A DNA stretch of 64,000 bases from Helicobacter brantae. Lineage in GTDB: Bacteria > Campylobacterota > Campylobacteria > Campylobacterales > Helicobacteraceae. The DNA lies in NCBI RefSeq assembly GCF_003364205.1, contig NZ_NXLV01000004.1:62001-126000 (forward strand). Reading direction: 5' to 3'. Made by a program: the position numbers and the translations under genes. The notes beneath the pieces were generated by a model that did not search any database, was not told the DNA's origin, and worked only from the letters and a program-made list of their open reading frames with translations. Positions 45,474-54,248 of this stretch are shown piece by piece. The number at the start of each line of letters is the position of its first letter. The stretch's first letter is position 1.

Positions 45474-45854
45474 ATGAGAGGGAATGCCTATAATCTCTAT
45501 CAACAAAATTCAGTTACTATTGAATCACCTGTAAAGCTTGTAGAAATGCTTTATGAGGGGATTTTGCGTTTTGCTTCACAAGCTAAGCGTTATATTGAAG
45601 CTGATGATATTGAGAAAAAAATCTACTATATCAATAGAACCACTGATATTTTCAGTGAATTGCTTAATACACTTGATTATGAGAGGGGAGGAGAAGTCGC
45701 ACACTATCTCTCAGGACTTTACACTCATCAAATCAAGCTTCTAGCTCAAGCCAATATCAGAAATGATGGAGAGAAGATTGACACAGTGATTCGCGTAGCC
45801 AAAGGATTGCTTGATGCGTGGAGGGAGATAAACAGCAATGAATTGGCTAGATAA
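45474..45854 (+). CDS. fliS: Flagellin export chaperone FliS
   Basis: A 126-aa helical chaperone that binds the flagellin C-terminus and prevents early polymerisation. AYNLYQQNSVTIESPVKLVEMLYEG is the family start (quoted as its core YQQNSV..SP..L..MLY), and RTTDIFSELLNTLDYERGGEVA follows. Overlaps the next small gene by 17 bases. Confidence 0.95.
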   Translation: MRGNAYNLYQQNSVTIESPVKLVEMLYEGILRFASQAKRYIEADDIEKKIYYINRTTDIFSELLNTLDYERGGEVAHYLSGLYTHQIKLLAQANIRNDGEKIDTVIRVAKGLLDAWREINSNELAR

Positions 45855-46062
45855 TCTCAAAATTGCTCTTTTGCAAGAGGATTCTCAAAAAGCTTTTACT
45901 CTCTGCTCCAATCTCCCACAAGAGGGCTTTGCCTCACTTGATGAAATGCTTCAAGCCAGAGAGCTTATCGCTCAAACAAAAGAGCTTTTAATCAAAGAAA
46001 AAGAAAAAGTGCGAATCGCAATGCAACAAATTCGCACAGCTCAAAAATTTTTGCAAAACTAA
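45838..46062 (+). CDS. Small helical protein, probable FliT-like chaperone
   Basis: A 74-aa soluble protein, almost entirely helical, with a charged second half (KELLIKEKEKVRIAMQQIRT). It starts 17 bases inside fliS and occupies the position of fliT in other flagellar operons and of HP0754 in H. pylori. FliT proteins are short, helical and weakly conserved, so the assignment rests on context and size. Confidence 0.6.
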   Translation: MNWLDNLKIALLQEDSQKAFTLCSNLPQEGFASLDEMLQARELIAQTKELLIKEKEKVRIAMQQIRTAQKFLQN

Positions 46063-46710
46063 ATGAGGGTTTTTTTTGTCAGTGGAAGCGATACAAATGT
46101 AGGCAAAACCCATACAACCTTAAATCTTGTCCGACTTCTCCAAGCACAAGGCAAAAAAGCCTTGGCAATCAAGCCGATTGAAACAGGGGTGCAAACTCTC
46201 CCCCAAGATTGTTTGCTTCATCTCAAAGACGCTCAAAACCTCTTCCCTCACTTCACTCTCCAAGATATCAATCTCTACTCTCTCCCACTTCCTGCCTCTC
46301 CATTTGTCGCTGATAGTTTGGGAGAGATTGATATCCAAAAGATTTTCTCTCATATCACAGCTTTGAGTGATGAGGTAGAAATCTTGCTTATAGAGGGAGC
46401 AGGAGGGCTTTTTGTGCCGATAAAGAGAGATTATTTTATGCTCTCTTTTGCCCTAGAGCTTCAAGAGAGATTTGAGAGTGAAGTGATTTTTGTCTGTGAT
46501 GATAGGCTAGGAATGCTCAATCGCCTTTTGAGTGGGAAATTTATTTTGGAAAGTAAGGGGTTGAAATCTCACTATTTTATCAATCTTAGAGAGAGAGAAG
46601 AGTTTGAGAGAACTAGCCTCCCTTTTTTGCTCTCAAGCTCCACCCCCTTTGAAAGCAATCTAGAGCAATTAGCTCAAGAGATTATGAGAACATTCCACAA
46701 AGTGCCATAA
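46063..46710 (+). CDS. bioD: Dethiobiotin synthetase
   Basis: A 215-aa ATP-dependent carboxylase closing the ureido ring of dethiobiotin. P-loop SGSDTNVGKTHTTLNL at the N-terminus, ALAIKPIETGV and IEGAGGLFVPI are typical. It follows the FliT-like gene with no gap, and its end overlaps the convergent flavoprotein gene by 29 bases. Confidence 0.93.
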   Translation: MRVFFVSGSDTNVGKTHTTLNLVRLLQAQGKKALAIKPIETGVQTLPQDCLLHLKDAQNLFPHFTLQDINLYSLPLPASPFVADSLGEIDIQKIFSHITALSDEVEILLIEGAGGLFVPIKRDYFMLSFALELQERFESEVIFVCDDRLGMLNRLLSGKFILESKGLKSHYFINLREREEFERTSLPFLLSSSTPFESNLEQLAQEIMRTFHKVP

Positions 46711-48286
46711 TCCCTAGACTAACTCCTGTGCCAAAGAGAATAGAGAGGGCAAATTTTCTAGGCAGTGCATAAGGATCAAGTATCTTTCTACCTGTGCGAT
46801 ACCCTGACATAATCGCTCCTGTAAATCCACCACCGGGGGCACAGAATGCTGAAGCAAAATAAAGGTTTTTCACACTATGGCTCATCCATCGCTCACGCCC
46901 AAAGAAAGATTCTTTATTTTGATCATATCCATAAGGAGTCCCTTTCCTTGTGCGAATATATCGCTCGATAGTCTTAGGTGTAGCAAGTTCAGAGTGGATA
47001 CAATGCTCCATAATCCCTGGGAAAGCCTTCTCTAGCCTATCTTCTAGGATTTTTTGTACTTGCTCTTTTTTGGCTTTATACTCTTCTTTGTCAAGATTTT
47101 CCCAATCCTCATACTTTCCAAAAGTTGTGATAACCCCTAAGTGTCTATCTTCTCTATCACTTAGCCCACTATCCACTCTTGAGTAATTCACAAATACAAA
47201 GTCAATATCCTCATAGCTTGTATTGAAGCAATCTGAGTCTTTAAAATCACGATTGAAATTCTCAGGGCTGACAATAAATGTGCTGTAATCCATATCAGGA
47301 TACAAGTCATTAGGCTTTTTGTCAAATACCATATAAATAGAGATAAGAGAAGTGGTGATTTCTAAATCTTTGGTGAGATTAAGATCTTTACTATAATCCC
47401 TATCTTGTGGTAAGAGTTTGTGATAAACCGTAGCAGGATCGCAGTTTGCGATGATTTTATCAGCATAGACTTCTACTTCTTCTTTGCTTTTTTTATCAAA
47501 ATATCTCACACCTATGGCTTTATTGCCCTCAAGCAAAATATCTGTAACATCAGCTCTTGCCTTAACCTCTCCACCATTATCAGTGATAACTGAAGCAATT
47601 CCATCAGCTAGAGCTTGAGAACCTCCATTGACATACATTCCTTGGATATAGTAGTTGTTTTGTGGGATAGCGTGATAGCTCCAAATGAATTTATAGGGAT
47701 CGTGATGATAATACACGATATTGATATCTAAGATTCTTTTGAGTTTGGAGTCTTTGATACACTCATCAAGCACTTGCCCTGTGGTTCTATTGACAAAATA
47801 GTTATAAGCAAGGAAAGGAATCGTCGTAAAAGGTGCAAGGAAAAATTCAAAAAATCCCATATCAAAAGGGAATTTATAAGCTTTTCTTGCTTGAAGTCTG
47901 ATTTTTTTGAAATATTTATCAATCCCCTCACTCTCGTGTGGAAACATCTCTTTGAGTGCTTCAATGGTATTGCCATGAGGGATCACATAGTCTTTATCCC
48001 CCTCTTTGATAGTCCAAGCAGTAGGGAGTTTGACAAACTTTACCTTCTCCCATAGTCCAATATAGTCAAAGATTCTATGCTTTTGATCCACTCTTGGATC
48101 TCCAAAGTCTAGCTCGTGCAATCCTGCATCTACAAGCATTCCTTTTCTAGGAAAACAAGTCGAGCATCCTCCGATAAGGTTGTGTTGCTCTAGCACCAAA
48201 ACCTTTTTTCCATTTCTAGCAAGAGTAGCCCCACAAGTAAGCCCTCCAAGCCCTGAACCGATCACTATCGCATCATAATGAGCCAT
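46682..48286 (-). CDS. Carotenoid-desaturase/retinol-saturase-like FAD oxidoreductase
   Basis: A 534-aa flavoprotein of the CrtI/COG1233 group. The N-terminal dinucleotide site is AIVIGSGLGGLTCGATLARN with LVLEQHNLIGGC; the C-terminal FAD motif is NLYFASAFCAPGGGFTGAI, followed by a final hydrophobic helix (FALSILFGTGVSLGIMALCG) that may anchor it to the membrane. No carotenoid or isoprenoid genes are nearby, so the substrate is unknown; annotated relatives include phytoene dehydrogenases and all-trans-retinol 13,14-reductases. It has its own promoter with a perfect palindrome in the leader, suggesting specific control. Confidence 0.8.
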   Translation of the reverse strand: MAHYDAIVIGSGLGGLTCGATLARNGKKVLVLEQHNLIGGCSTCFPRKGMLVDAGLHELDFGDPRVDQKHRIFDYIGLWEKVKFVKLPTAWTIKEGDKDYVIPHGNTIEALKEMFPHESEGIDKYFKKIRLQARKAYKFPFDMGFFEFFLAPFTTIPFLAYNYFVNRTTGQVLDECIKDSKLKRILDINIVYYHHDPYKFIWSYHAIPQNNYYIQGMYVNGGSQALADGIASVITDNGGEVKARADVTDILLEGNKAIGVRYFDKKSKEEVEVYADKIIANCDPATVYHKLLPQDRDYSKDLNLTKDLEITTSLISIYMVFDKKPNDLYPDMDYSTFIVSPENFNRDFKDSDCFNTSYEDIDFVFVNYSRVDSGLSDREDRHLGVITTFGKYEDWENLDKEEYKAKKEQVQKILEDRLEKAFPGIMEHCIHSELATPKTIERYIRTRKGTPYGYDQNKESFFGRERWMSHSVKNLYFASAFCAPGGGFTGAIMSGYRTGRKILDPYALPRKFALSILFGTGVSLGIMALCGMFS

Positions 48287-48315
48287 ATTAAATCCTTATT
48301 AAGTCAAGTTTATTG

Positions 48316-48332
48316 GACTATTTGAAATAGTC
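48316..48332. promoter_or_regulatory. 17-base perfect palindrome upstream of the FAD oxidoreductase
   Basis: GACTATTT-G-AAATAGTC, 8-bp arms around a single base, 30 bases before the start codon and about 14 bases downstream of the predicted transcription start. Dyads of this length and symmetry are typical of repressor operators (TetR or MarR type); the single-base centre is too tight for an RNA hairpin loop unless two pairs open. Confidence 0.55.
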
Positions 48333-48352
48333 ATTGTTTGGAAAAAACAAAA

Positions 48353-48358
48353 ATTATA
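48353..48358 (-). promoter_or_regulatory. -10 box for the FAD oxidoreductase
   Basis: The minus strand reads TTGCTATAATTT, an extended -10 element with TATAAT, giving transcription from about 48346 and a leader of about 60 bases containing the palindrome. Confidence 0.6.
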
Positions 48359-48530
48359 GCAATTTTTTTAAATTTCTACCAAAATATAGGAGATTTTTTG
48401 AAAGATACTTCTTGTTAATTTATTTTAAAGATTGAGAGGTTGGAGCAAAACTTGAAAAAGGGTAAAACAAATTTTTTTCTAGAAGAGAGAGGATTTGACT
48501 TTGAGGATACAAGAGTGTCTTAAAAGAGGA

Positions 48531-48546
48531 CTTGCTAGAAAGCAAG
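48531..48546 (-). terminator. Terminator downstream of cysS
   Basis: CTTGCT (48531-48536), loop AGAA, AGCAAG (48541-48546). On the minus strand the hairpin is followed by TCCTCTTTT, a modest U-run, 4 bases after the cysS stop. The region 48359-48530 contains no other gene that I can support. Confidence 0.55.
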
Positions 48547-48549
48547 GGG

Positions 48550-49962
48550 TTAGATTTTTTCCCAAATCGTTCCCTCACTACTATCAAGCAAGGCAATTCC
48601 TTGACTCTTTAGCTCTTCTCGGATTTTATCAGCAAGTGCATAGTCTTTGTTGGCTTTGGCTTCTTGGCGTTTGGCAATTTGTGAGAGGATTTGATCTCTT
48701 TGCTCCTTGCTTACTCCTAGTTGGAAATACTCTGTGGCATTGAGTGTGCCAATCCCTAGCACCTCTTGGATATAGAGGAGGTTTGAGAGGATTAAAGAGT
48801 GAAGAGCTAAATCTTTGGGAGATTTATCTAGTAAATCATTGCTCTCTTTGATAAAGCCCTCAATAAAACTTAGAGCTAAAGAGATATTGAGATCATCACA
48901 CAATGCCTCTAGCAAACCACTTTCAAACTCTTTGCTAGGAGCAGAGGGGGTGGCTTTGGGGCTTAGGCGTTTGTAGAGGCGATAGATTTTGTCAAGTCGT
49001 TTTTTGCTTGAGAGCAAATCTATCTCATTGAAATCAAAGTTTGCTCTATAATGAGAGCCTAGAAGATAGTTTCTCACGATTTCTCCGTGATAGTGAGCTA
49101 AAACATCTTTGAGAAAAAAGCTATTGCCTAGACTTTTGCTCATCTTCTCTCCATTGATTGTAACAAACCCATTATGCACCCAATATTTAGATAGTTCTCT
49201 TTGAGTGGCACAGCGAGTTTGAGAGGCTTCGTTTTCGTGATGAGGGAATAGCAAATCTGCTCCCCCTCCATGAATATCTATGGCATACTCTCCTTGAGGA
49301 TAAGCAAGGTGTTTTTCTATCATTGCTGAGCATTCGATATGCCACCCAGGGCGTCCTTTGCCTAGATTTGAGGGGTAGCCAATATCCTCTTCTCCTTTGT
49401 AAGCTTTCCATAGCACAAAATCCCTCTCTGAGCGTTTTTGATCGCTCTCTTGAAGTCTTGAGAGGTTTTCTAGCTCCTCTCCTCTATGGCTCAAACTCCC
49501 ATAAGAGCTATCTTTGCTTGTATCTAAATAGACATCGCCATTTGGGGTTTGATAGGCAAAACCTTTTTGCAAAAGGGTTGAAATCATCTCTTCCATTGCT
49601 CCTAGATTGTCAGTAGCCTTTGGCTCTAGGGTAGGGGAGAGAACATTGAGGGCTTTCATATCATCTAGGTATGCCCTTATATAATGAGAGGTAATCTCCT
49701 CTAAACTCTTGCCACTTTCTTTGCATTTTTTGATGATTTTGTCATCAATATCTGTGAAATTTTTAGCAAATTCTACCTCATAGCCAAGGGCAATGAGTGT
49801 GCGTCTAAGCAAATCAAAAGCAATCGCACTCCTAGCGTGTCCTAGATGAGAATCATCATACACCGTAGGGCCACACACATACATTTTGACACGATTAGAA
49901 GAGATAGGAGAGAAAGGAAGCTTCTCTTTGGCAACACTATCAAAGATAGATAAAGTTTTCAT
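48550..49962 (-). CDS. cysS: Cysteinyl-tRNA synthetase
   Basis: A 470-aa class I synthetase. The HIGH equivalent is in YVCGPTVYDDSHLGHARSA, the zinc region includes WHIECSAM and HGGGADLLFPHHENE, and the KMSKS loop is GEKMSKSLGN. Start ATG 49962 overlaps the upstream murJ stop by 4 bases. The murJ-cysS pair also occurs in H. pylori, where vacA follows; here it does not. Confidence 0.96.
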   Translation of the reverse strand: MKTLSIFDSVAKEKLPFSPISSNRVKMYVCGPTVYDDSHLGHARSAIAFDLLRRTLIALGYEVEFAKNFTDIDDKIIKKCKESGKSLEEITSHYIRAYLDDMKALNVLSPTLEPKATDNLGAMEEMISTLLQKGFAYQTPNGDVYLDTSKDSSYGSLSHRGEELENLSRLQESDQKRSERDFVLWKAYKGEEDIGYPSNLGKGRPGWHIECSAMIEKHLAYPQGEYAIDIHGGGADLLFPHHENEASQTRCATQRELSKYWVHNGFVTINGEKMSKSLGNSFFLKDVLAHYHGEIVRNYLLGSHYRANFDFNEIDLLSSKKRLDKIYRLYKRLSPKATPSAPSKEFESGLLEALCDDLNISLALSFIEGFIKESNDLLDKSPKDLALHSLILSNLLYIQEVLGIGTLNATEYFQLGVSKEQRDQILSQIAKRQEAKANKDYALADKIREELKSQGIALLDSSEGTIWEKI

Positions 49963-51395
49963 AAAATATATCCTTGGATTAAAGTTTTGATTCCATAGAG
50001 CAAAGCCCCTTCAATGATGAGAATCACTATAAGAGCAATACCCCATTTTTTGGCATTTATTATACTCAAAAAGTTCTCCCTCCCCACTGCCTTGATATTG
50101 AGTGCTAGGAGGATAAAACCTGAAATTGAGCTAGAAAATGCAATCCCTAGCACTCCAAAAGGAGAGATAAGAAGCAAAGAGAGAATTGTGCCACAAGAGA
50201 GTGAGATGATAGAAAATTTTGCAGCTTTTCCTTGTTGAGCGTGAGAGTAGAGCCAAAGTGAGAGAATCTTGCTTAGCCCAAAGGGAAGCAAACCGACTAG
50301 ATAGAGGGCAAAGACATTGGCTGTGATGAGAGTGTCTTGAGTGGAGAATGAACCTCTTGTATAAAGCAAAGTAATAATCTCCTCTCTAAGCATAATCCCT
50401 CCAAGAGTGCAAACACATAGAGCAAGAGTGAGAAACCAAAAAGATTTTTTCATCGCTTCTAGGGCTTTGGTATGCTCTTTGTGTTTGATAGCTTTTGCTA
50501 CAAGTGGGAAGAGGGCTGTGGAGATTGCGATAGCAAAGAGAGCTAGGGGGAGCTGAAAGATTCGATTGGCATAGTAGAGATAAGAGATACTTCCTGCACT
50601 CAAAAATGAAGCGATAAATGTCTCAATAAATGCTAGGAGTTGGGCTGTAGAGCCACCAAGGAGGGCAGGGAAGAATTGAGAGAAAAAGGCTTTAAGCTCT
50701 TTGTGAAATTGCTTGGCTTTCTCTCCTTTGCTTCTCCAAAAGACTTGAATATGTTTGCTAGAGAGATAAAAAAGTCTGAAAAACCCTAGAGAGTAGAGGG
50801 GGTAGAAGTGTATGAGGATTTGAGCGATTCCTCCTGCTAAAACCCCATAGCTGAGAAAATACACGATTTGCATTTTCTCCATATCTTTGGCATATAAAAG
50901 TGAGGCAATCATACAGAGATTAAGCAGAGCAGTATTATAAGCACTAACCCAAAAGATGTGTTTGTATTGCAAAAGTGAGCCAAAGAAGGTTACACAAAAC
51001 ACAAGCCAAAGATACCAAAAATTTATCGCCACAATAGGGGAGGCTAGAGTAAGGCTCTCTTGAGAGAATCCAAAAGCCAAAAGCTTTGTCATAGTAGGAG
51101 AAAAAAAGCTTACAAATATGCTAAGGGTTAAAAGGATTGAAGAGAAGATGAGAAAGAGAGTGAGGGCAAATGCACCTTTGTGCCTAGAGTGGATAAAAGA
51201 GGGCAGGAAACTTTGAGTGAAAGCTCCTTCTCCAAAAATGCGTCTAAAGAGATTAGGAAGTTTGAAAGCGATGAAAAATATATCGCTATATATTCCTGCT
51301 CCAAGTGTAGAAGCCATACACACATCACGAGCAAATCCAAGAATCCTAGAGCATAAAATCCCCCCACTATTGGTGAAAAATGCCTTTTTTAACAA
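49959..51395 (-). CDS. murJ: Lipid II flippase MurJ (MviN)
   Basis: About 478 aa with some 14 membrane helices; moves lipid II across the inner membrane. N-terminal GGILCSRILGFARDVCMAS is the family signature, and IFGEGAFTQSFLPSF follows; QLPLALFAIAISTALFPL is conserved. The start is taken as TTG 51395, with AAAGGA 7-8 bases upstream; an earlier TTG at 51416 is possible. With RodA, Slt and Csd4 in the window it belongs to the wall-synthesis set. Confidence 0.93.
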   Translation of the reverse strand: MLKKAFFTNSGGILCSRILGFARDVCMASTLGAGIYSDIFFIAFKLPNLFRRIFGEGAFTQSFLPSFIHSRHKGAFALTLFLIFSSILLTLSIFVSFFSPTMTKLLAFGFSQESLTLASPIVAINFWYLWLVFCVTFFGSLLQYKHIFWVSAYNTALLNLCMIASLLYAKDMEKMQIVYFLSYGVLAGGIAQILIHFYPLYSLGFFRLFYLSSKHIQVFWRSKGEKAKQFHKELKAFFSQFFPALLGGSTAQLLAFIETFIASFLSAGSISYLYYANRIFQLPLALFAIAISTALFPLVAKAIKHKEHTKALEAMKKSFWFLTLALCVCTLGGIMLREEIITLLYTRGSFSTQDTLITANVFALYLVGLLPFGLSKILSLWLYSHAQQGKAAKFSIISLSCGTILSLLLISPFGVLGIAFSSSISGFILLALNIKAVGRENFLSIINAKKWGIALIVILIIEGALLYGIKTLIQGYIL

Positions 51396-51478
51396 TTTTA
51401 CTTCCTTTGTAAGCAATTTATGAGCTAAAATTTAGTTTAATTTTACCTAGTCATTTTATATTTTAGGAACAAAAATCA

Positions 51479-53290
51479 ATGGAAGAGTTAAAAGTTAGTC
51501 GTTGCTTTGATATAGCACACGAATTACAAAAAGCGTCAATCATTTTTAAAACAAATATTAAAAATCTAACTTTTAATGTCGTAGAGGTTTATACTTTTTT
51601 AAGCACTGAAGAAGATGGGATAAAGACTGAGCTAAGCGAAAGTCGTGCTAAGGAATTTTTCTCTTCTGGAGAGTATGAGGATAATCGATATTTTGTAACT
51701 CAAGCTTATGATTTGATTATTAAGAAAAAAGAAAAGAAGAGTGAAGATAAATTTTCTTTAAAACTTGAAAGATCAGAAAGTGAGCTTTATTTGGTGTGTT
51801 TGGAAGAAAACTATGAATGGCTTTTGGGGAATTTGGGGGAGGTGCAGAGAGGAATTAACGCACAAAAAGCACTTTTGGGTGTGATTTTTCATAGCTTTTC
51901 AATCAGTTTTAGCACAGAAGAGTTGAGAAATAAGCTATCTTTGGCTCAAAGAGGGATAGGGCATACAAGAAAAGTGCTTTTGGAAAAAAGTCAATATTTT
52001 TCTCCATTGAGCGATTCATATTTTTATTTCACACTCAAAGAAGATTGGGAAGCAATCAGAAAGGTGTGCCATGAGAATTCTTCATTTGCTGTCAAAGAGG
52101 GAATGGAAGTGGGGAGGTTTTATAAAGCAAATGCAGGAAGTGATGGCAGAAATCTCAAAGGAGAGTTTATCAAAAACGAAAAAAGAGAGCCGATTGAGAG
52201 TGAGTTTAGTGTCTTAGGAGATGATTTTGAGCTAATAGAAGAGGAAGAATACACACTTTATAAAGGGAAGCGTGAGGGGTTTGTAGGACAGAATAGCAGT
52301 GGATTGATTTTGGTAAAAGAGATGAATTTTGAAGAAATTACTCAAAGAAATATTGGCAATCTTTTGGGGGGGCTGGAGTGTGGAATGGAAATCAATGTCA
52401 AAGCAAGTGTGCCTGAAAAAGATGCAGTAGGGACAGGAATCATCATTGAAGCACAAAGGGTAAAAATCATAGGAAGTGTCGATCAAGGAGCAGTGATTAG
52501 AAGTGAGTTTTGCTCGATTTCAGGCTCTGTGCATCAAGGGGCTGAGATTTTTGCAAAAGAGGCAGAAATAGGGCTTCACAAAGGAAAACTTCATTGTGAG
52601 CAAGCCAAGATTAAGCTCTGTGAGGGGGGTATGGTGGATTGTGGATTGGGAGAGTTTGAAGAGCTTACAGGAGCAGAGGTTTATGGCAAAGAGATTAGCG
52701 TGAAGGTGATGAGGGGGAATAATAAAGTATCAATCTCAACAAGCCTAGATATTGCAGAGATGAGTGGAGGGGCAAATAGTCTATGTATTGATAGCTCAGC
52801 ATTTTCAGAATATCGAGAAGAGATTAAGAAGATTCAAAAAAGACACGGCAAGTATTTAGAAGCGATTGATAAGCTCAATCGTGCTTATCGCCAAGATTTT
52901 GCTCAAGCCAAAAAAATGAAACCCGCAGTAGATAAATTCCGCCTTCTTCTTGCTCAACAACAACAGCAAGGTATCCAACCTCAGCCCTATCTTCTTAGCA
53001 CTATTGGAGAGTATATGACTTTATGCAATCGTCTTAAGGCTCTTAAATCAAAGATAGAAAACTATGATAGAGATGCCAAAGAAGTGCTTAAAGAGATTGA
53101 GCCAATTGCAAAAATCAGTCTAGGGGGCAGAATCAATTGTAATTCTGCTTGGGTGCAACAAAATCAAGTGGAGTTTATCAATATTTTAAACATTGGCAAA
53201 GAGAGGTTAATCATCGAAGATGGAGAAAAAGTCAATATTAAAATCGATCCAAACTCTATGAGGCTTGTTAAAGAGAGGAATCTGAAGTAA
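51479..53290 (+). CDS. FapA/DUF342-family protein
   Basis: A 603-aa soluble protein. The middle of the sequence, from about residue 200 (VKEGMEVGRFYKANAGSDGRN) through repeated short strands (VKIIGSVDQGAVIRSEFCSI, SGSVHQGAEIFAKEAEIG), is the beta-helical DUF342/FapA domain; an N-terminal domain and a C-terminal coiled coil (residues 455-545) flank it. FapA of Vibrio affects the localisation of glucose-specific EIIA and flagellar behaviour, but the function in Helicobacter is not established. It abuts ruvA with no gap. Promoter region lies in the 83 bases shared with murJ. Confidence 0.82.
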   Translation: MEELKVSRCFDIAHELQKASIIFKTNIKNLTFNVVEVYTFLSTEEDGIKTELSESRAKEFFSSGEYEDNRYFVTQAYDLIIKKKEKKSEDKFSLKLERSESELYLVCLEENYEWLLGNLGEVQRGINAQKALLGVIFHSFSISFSTEELRNKLSLAQRGIGHTRKVLLEKSQYFSPLSDSYFYFTLKEDWEAIRKVCHENSSFAVKEGMEVGRFYKANAGSDGRNLKGEFIKNEKREPIESEFSVLGDDFELIEEEEYTLYKGKREGFVGQNSSGLILVKEMNFEEITQRNIGNLLGGLECGMEINVKASVPEKDAVGTGIIIEAQRVKIIGSVDQGAVIRSEFCSISGSVHQGAEIFAKEAEIGLHKGKLHCEQAKIKLCEGGMVDCGLGEFEELTGAEVYGKEISVKVMRGNNKVSISTSLDIAEMSGGANSLCIDSSAFSEYREEIKKIQKRHGKYLEAIDKLNRAYRQDFAQAKKMKPAVDKFRLLLAQQQQQGIQPQPYLLSTIGEYMTLCNRLKALKSKIENYDRDAKEVLKEIEPIAKISLGGRINCNSAWVQQNQVEFINILNIGKERLIIEDGEKVNIKIDPNSMRLVKERNLK

Positions 53291-53854
53291 ATGATTGCAG
53301 GGATTAGAGGGATTGTAGAAGAGATTGGGATAGGCAAAGTTTTGCTTGAGGCTAGGGGAGTGATTTATGATATTACACTCTCTTTGCATACAAGTTCAGA
53401 GATTAAAAAGGGAGAGGAGATAAGGCTGTGGATTACAGAGATTATCCGTGAAGATGCGTATTTGCTTTTTGGATTTTTGCATAAAGAAGAGCAAAGAATC
53501 TTTGAGCGACTAATCAAAATCAATGGCGTTGGCCCAAAGGTGGCAATGGCAATCCTCTCTACTTATACTCCCCAAAACTTTGCTCAAATTGTGGAGCAAA
53601 AAAATATCACTGCTTTGCAAAAAGTTTCAGGCGTTGGGGCTAAGGGAGCAAGCAAGATTATGGTAGATTTGGCAGGATTTTTTGATTTTTCACTTGAAGT
53701 GAGTGGAGATCAAAAAGCAAAAGAAGAAGCAATCTTGGCACTTGAGGGGCTGGGCTTTAAGAAGAGTGAGATTGAGAAGGTGATGAAAAAAGTGAGTGCT
53801 AAAGATACAGCAGGAATGATAAAAGAAGCACTGAAATATTTTCAAATGATTTGA
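53291..53854 (+). CDS. ruvA: Holliday junction helicase subunit RuvA
   Basis: A 187-aa DNA-binding subunit of the RuvAB branch-migration complex. OB-fold N-terminus (MIAGIRGIVEEIGIGKVLLE region), two helix-hairpin-helix motifs (LIKINGVGPKVAMAILS and LQKVSGVGAKGASKIMVDL) and the C-terminal RuvB-binding three-helix domain (EAILALEGLGFKKSEIEKV). ATG directly follows the FapA-like stop. Confidence 0.96.
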   Translation: MIAGIRGIVEEIGIGKVLLEARGVIYDITLSLHTSSEIKKGEEIRLWITEIIREDAYLLFGFLHKEEQRIFERLIKINGVGPKVAMAILSTYTPQNFAQIVEQKNITALQKVSGVGAKGASKIMVDLAGFFDFSLEVSGDQKAKEEAILALEGLGFKKSEIEKVMKKVSAKDTAGMIKEALKYFQMI

Positions 53855-53873
53855 TTATTTAGTAGAAAAAAAC

Positions 53874-53879
53874 TATAAT
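53874..53879 (+). promoter_or_regulatory. -10 box for the zinc-ribbon gene
   Basis: AACTATAATAGC with TATAAT, preceded by an A-rich stretch; transcription would start near 53886, leaving a 57-base leader with a good AAGGAG site before the ATG. Confidence 0.6.
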
Positions 53880-53942
53880 AGCAATATTAGGAGTTTTTGA
53901 GCTTGTCTCACTCTTAAGCAAAATCATCACTAAGGAGAAGAA

Positions 53943-54206
53943 ATGTCACAAGATATTTCAATCACAGAACAAGCAATCCTAGACAAGGTAAAAGAAAAAG
54001 CTGGAAAGCTTAAGTGCCCAGTTTGCGGTGGAAGCGAGATTGGTATCGCTCCTGGTTTTAGTAATGTAACATTGCAAAACAGAATTGATGGAAGTTTGGT
54101 GTCTAATGGACCTATGGTTCCTGCAATTTACACAGTATGCAACAAGTGTGGTGCTATGACTCCTCACGCTGTTGGTGTATTGGGATTGCTTAATCAATCT
54201 AAGTAA
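53943..54206 (+). CDS. Small zinc-ribbon protein, unknown function
   Basis: An 87-aa soluble protein with two Cys pairs, CPVC (25-28) and CNKC (66-69), arranged as a zinc ribbon with a 37-residue connector. The N-terminal 20 residues are helical. It has its own promoter and hairpin, and a strong ribosome-binding site (AAGGAGAAG), suggesting high expression as a single gene. I do not recognise a named family; such proteins often are accessory to nucleic-acid or metal metabolism, but that is only a guess. Confidence 0.8.
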   Translation: MSQDISITEQAILDKVKEKAGKLKCPVCGGSEIGIAPGFSNVTLQNRIDGSLVSNGPMVPAIYTVCNKCGAMTPHAVGVLGLLNQSK

Positions 54207-54214
54207 TCTCAAAT

Positions 54215-54232
54215 AGAGGGGTTTCCCCCTCT
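54215..54232. terminator. Hairpin after the zinc-ribbon gene
   Basis: AGAGGGG (54215-54221), loop TTTC, CCCCTCT (54226-54232): a GC-rich 7-bp stem between convergent genes. U-run is weak, but position and stability fit a shared terminator. Confidence 0.6.
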
Positions 54233-54248
54233 GATTTCCCCTATATAT

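Noticed and set aside
48495-48743. 82-codon plus-strand frame opposite the end of cysS
   Set aside because: Mostly antisense to cysS, overlaps its terminator and shows no family resemblance.
52366-52372. G7 run in the FapA-like gene as a contingency tract
   Set aside because: Too short compared with the 11-12 base tracts elsewhere, and the gene is full length.
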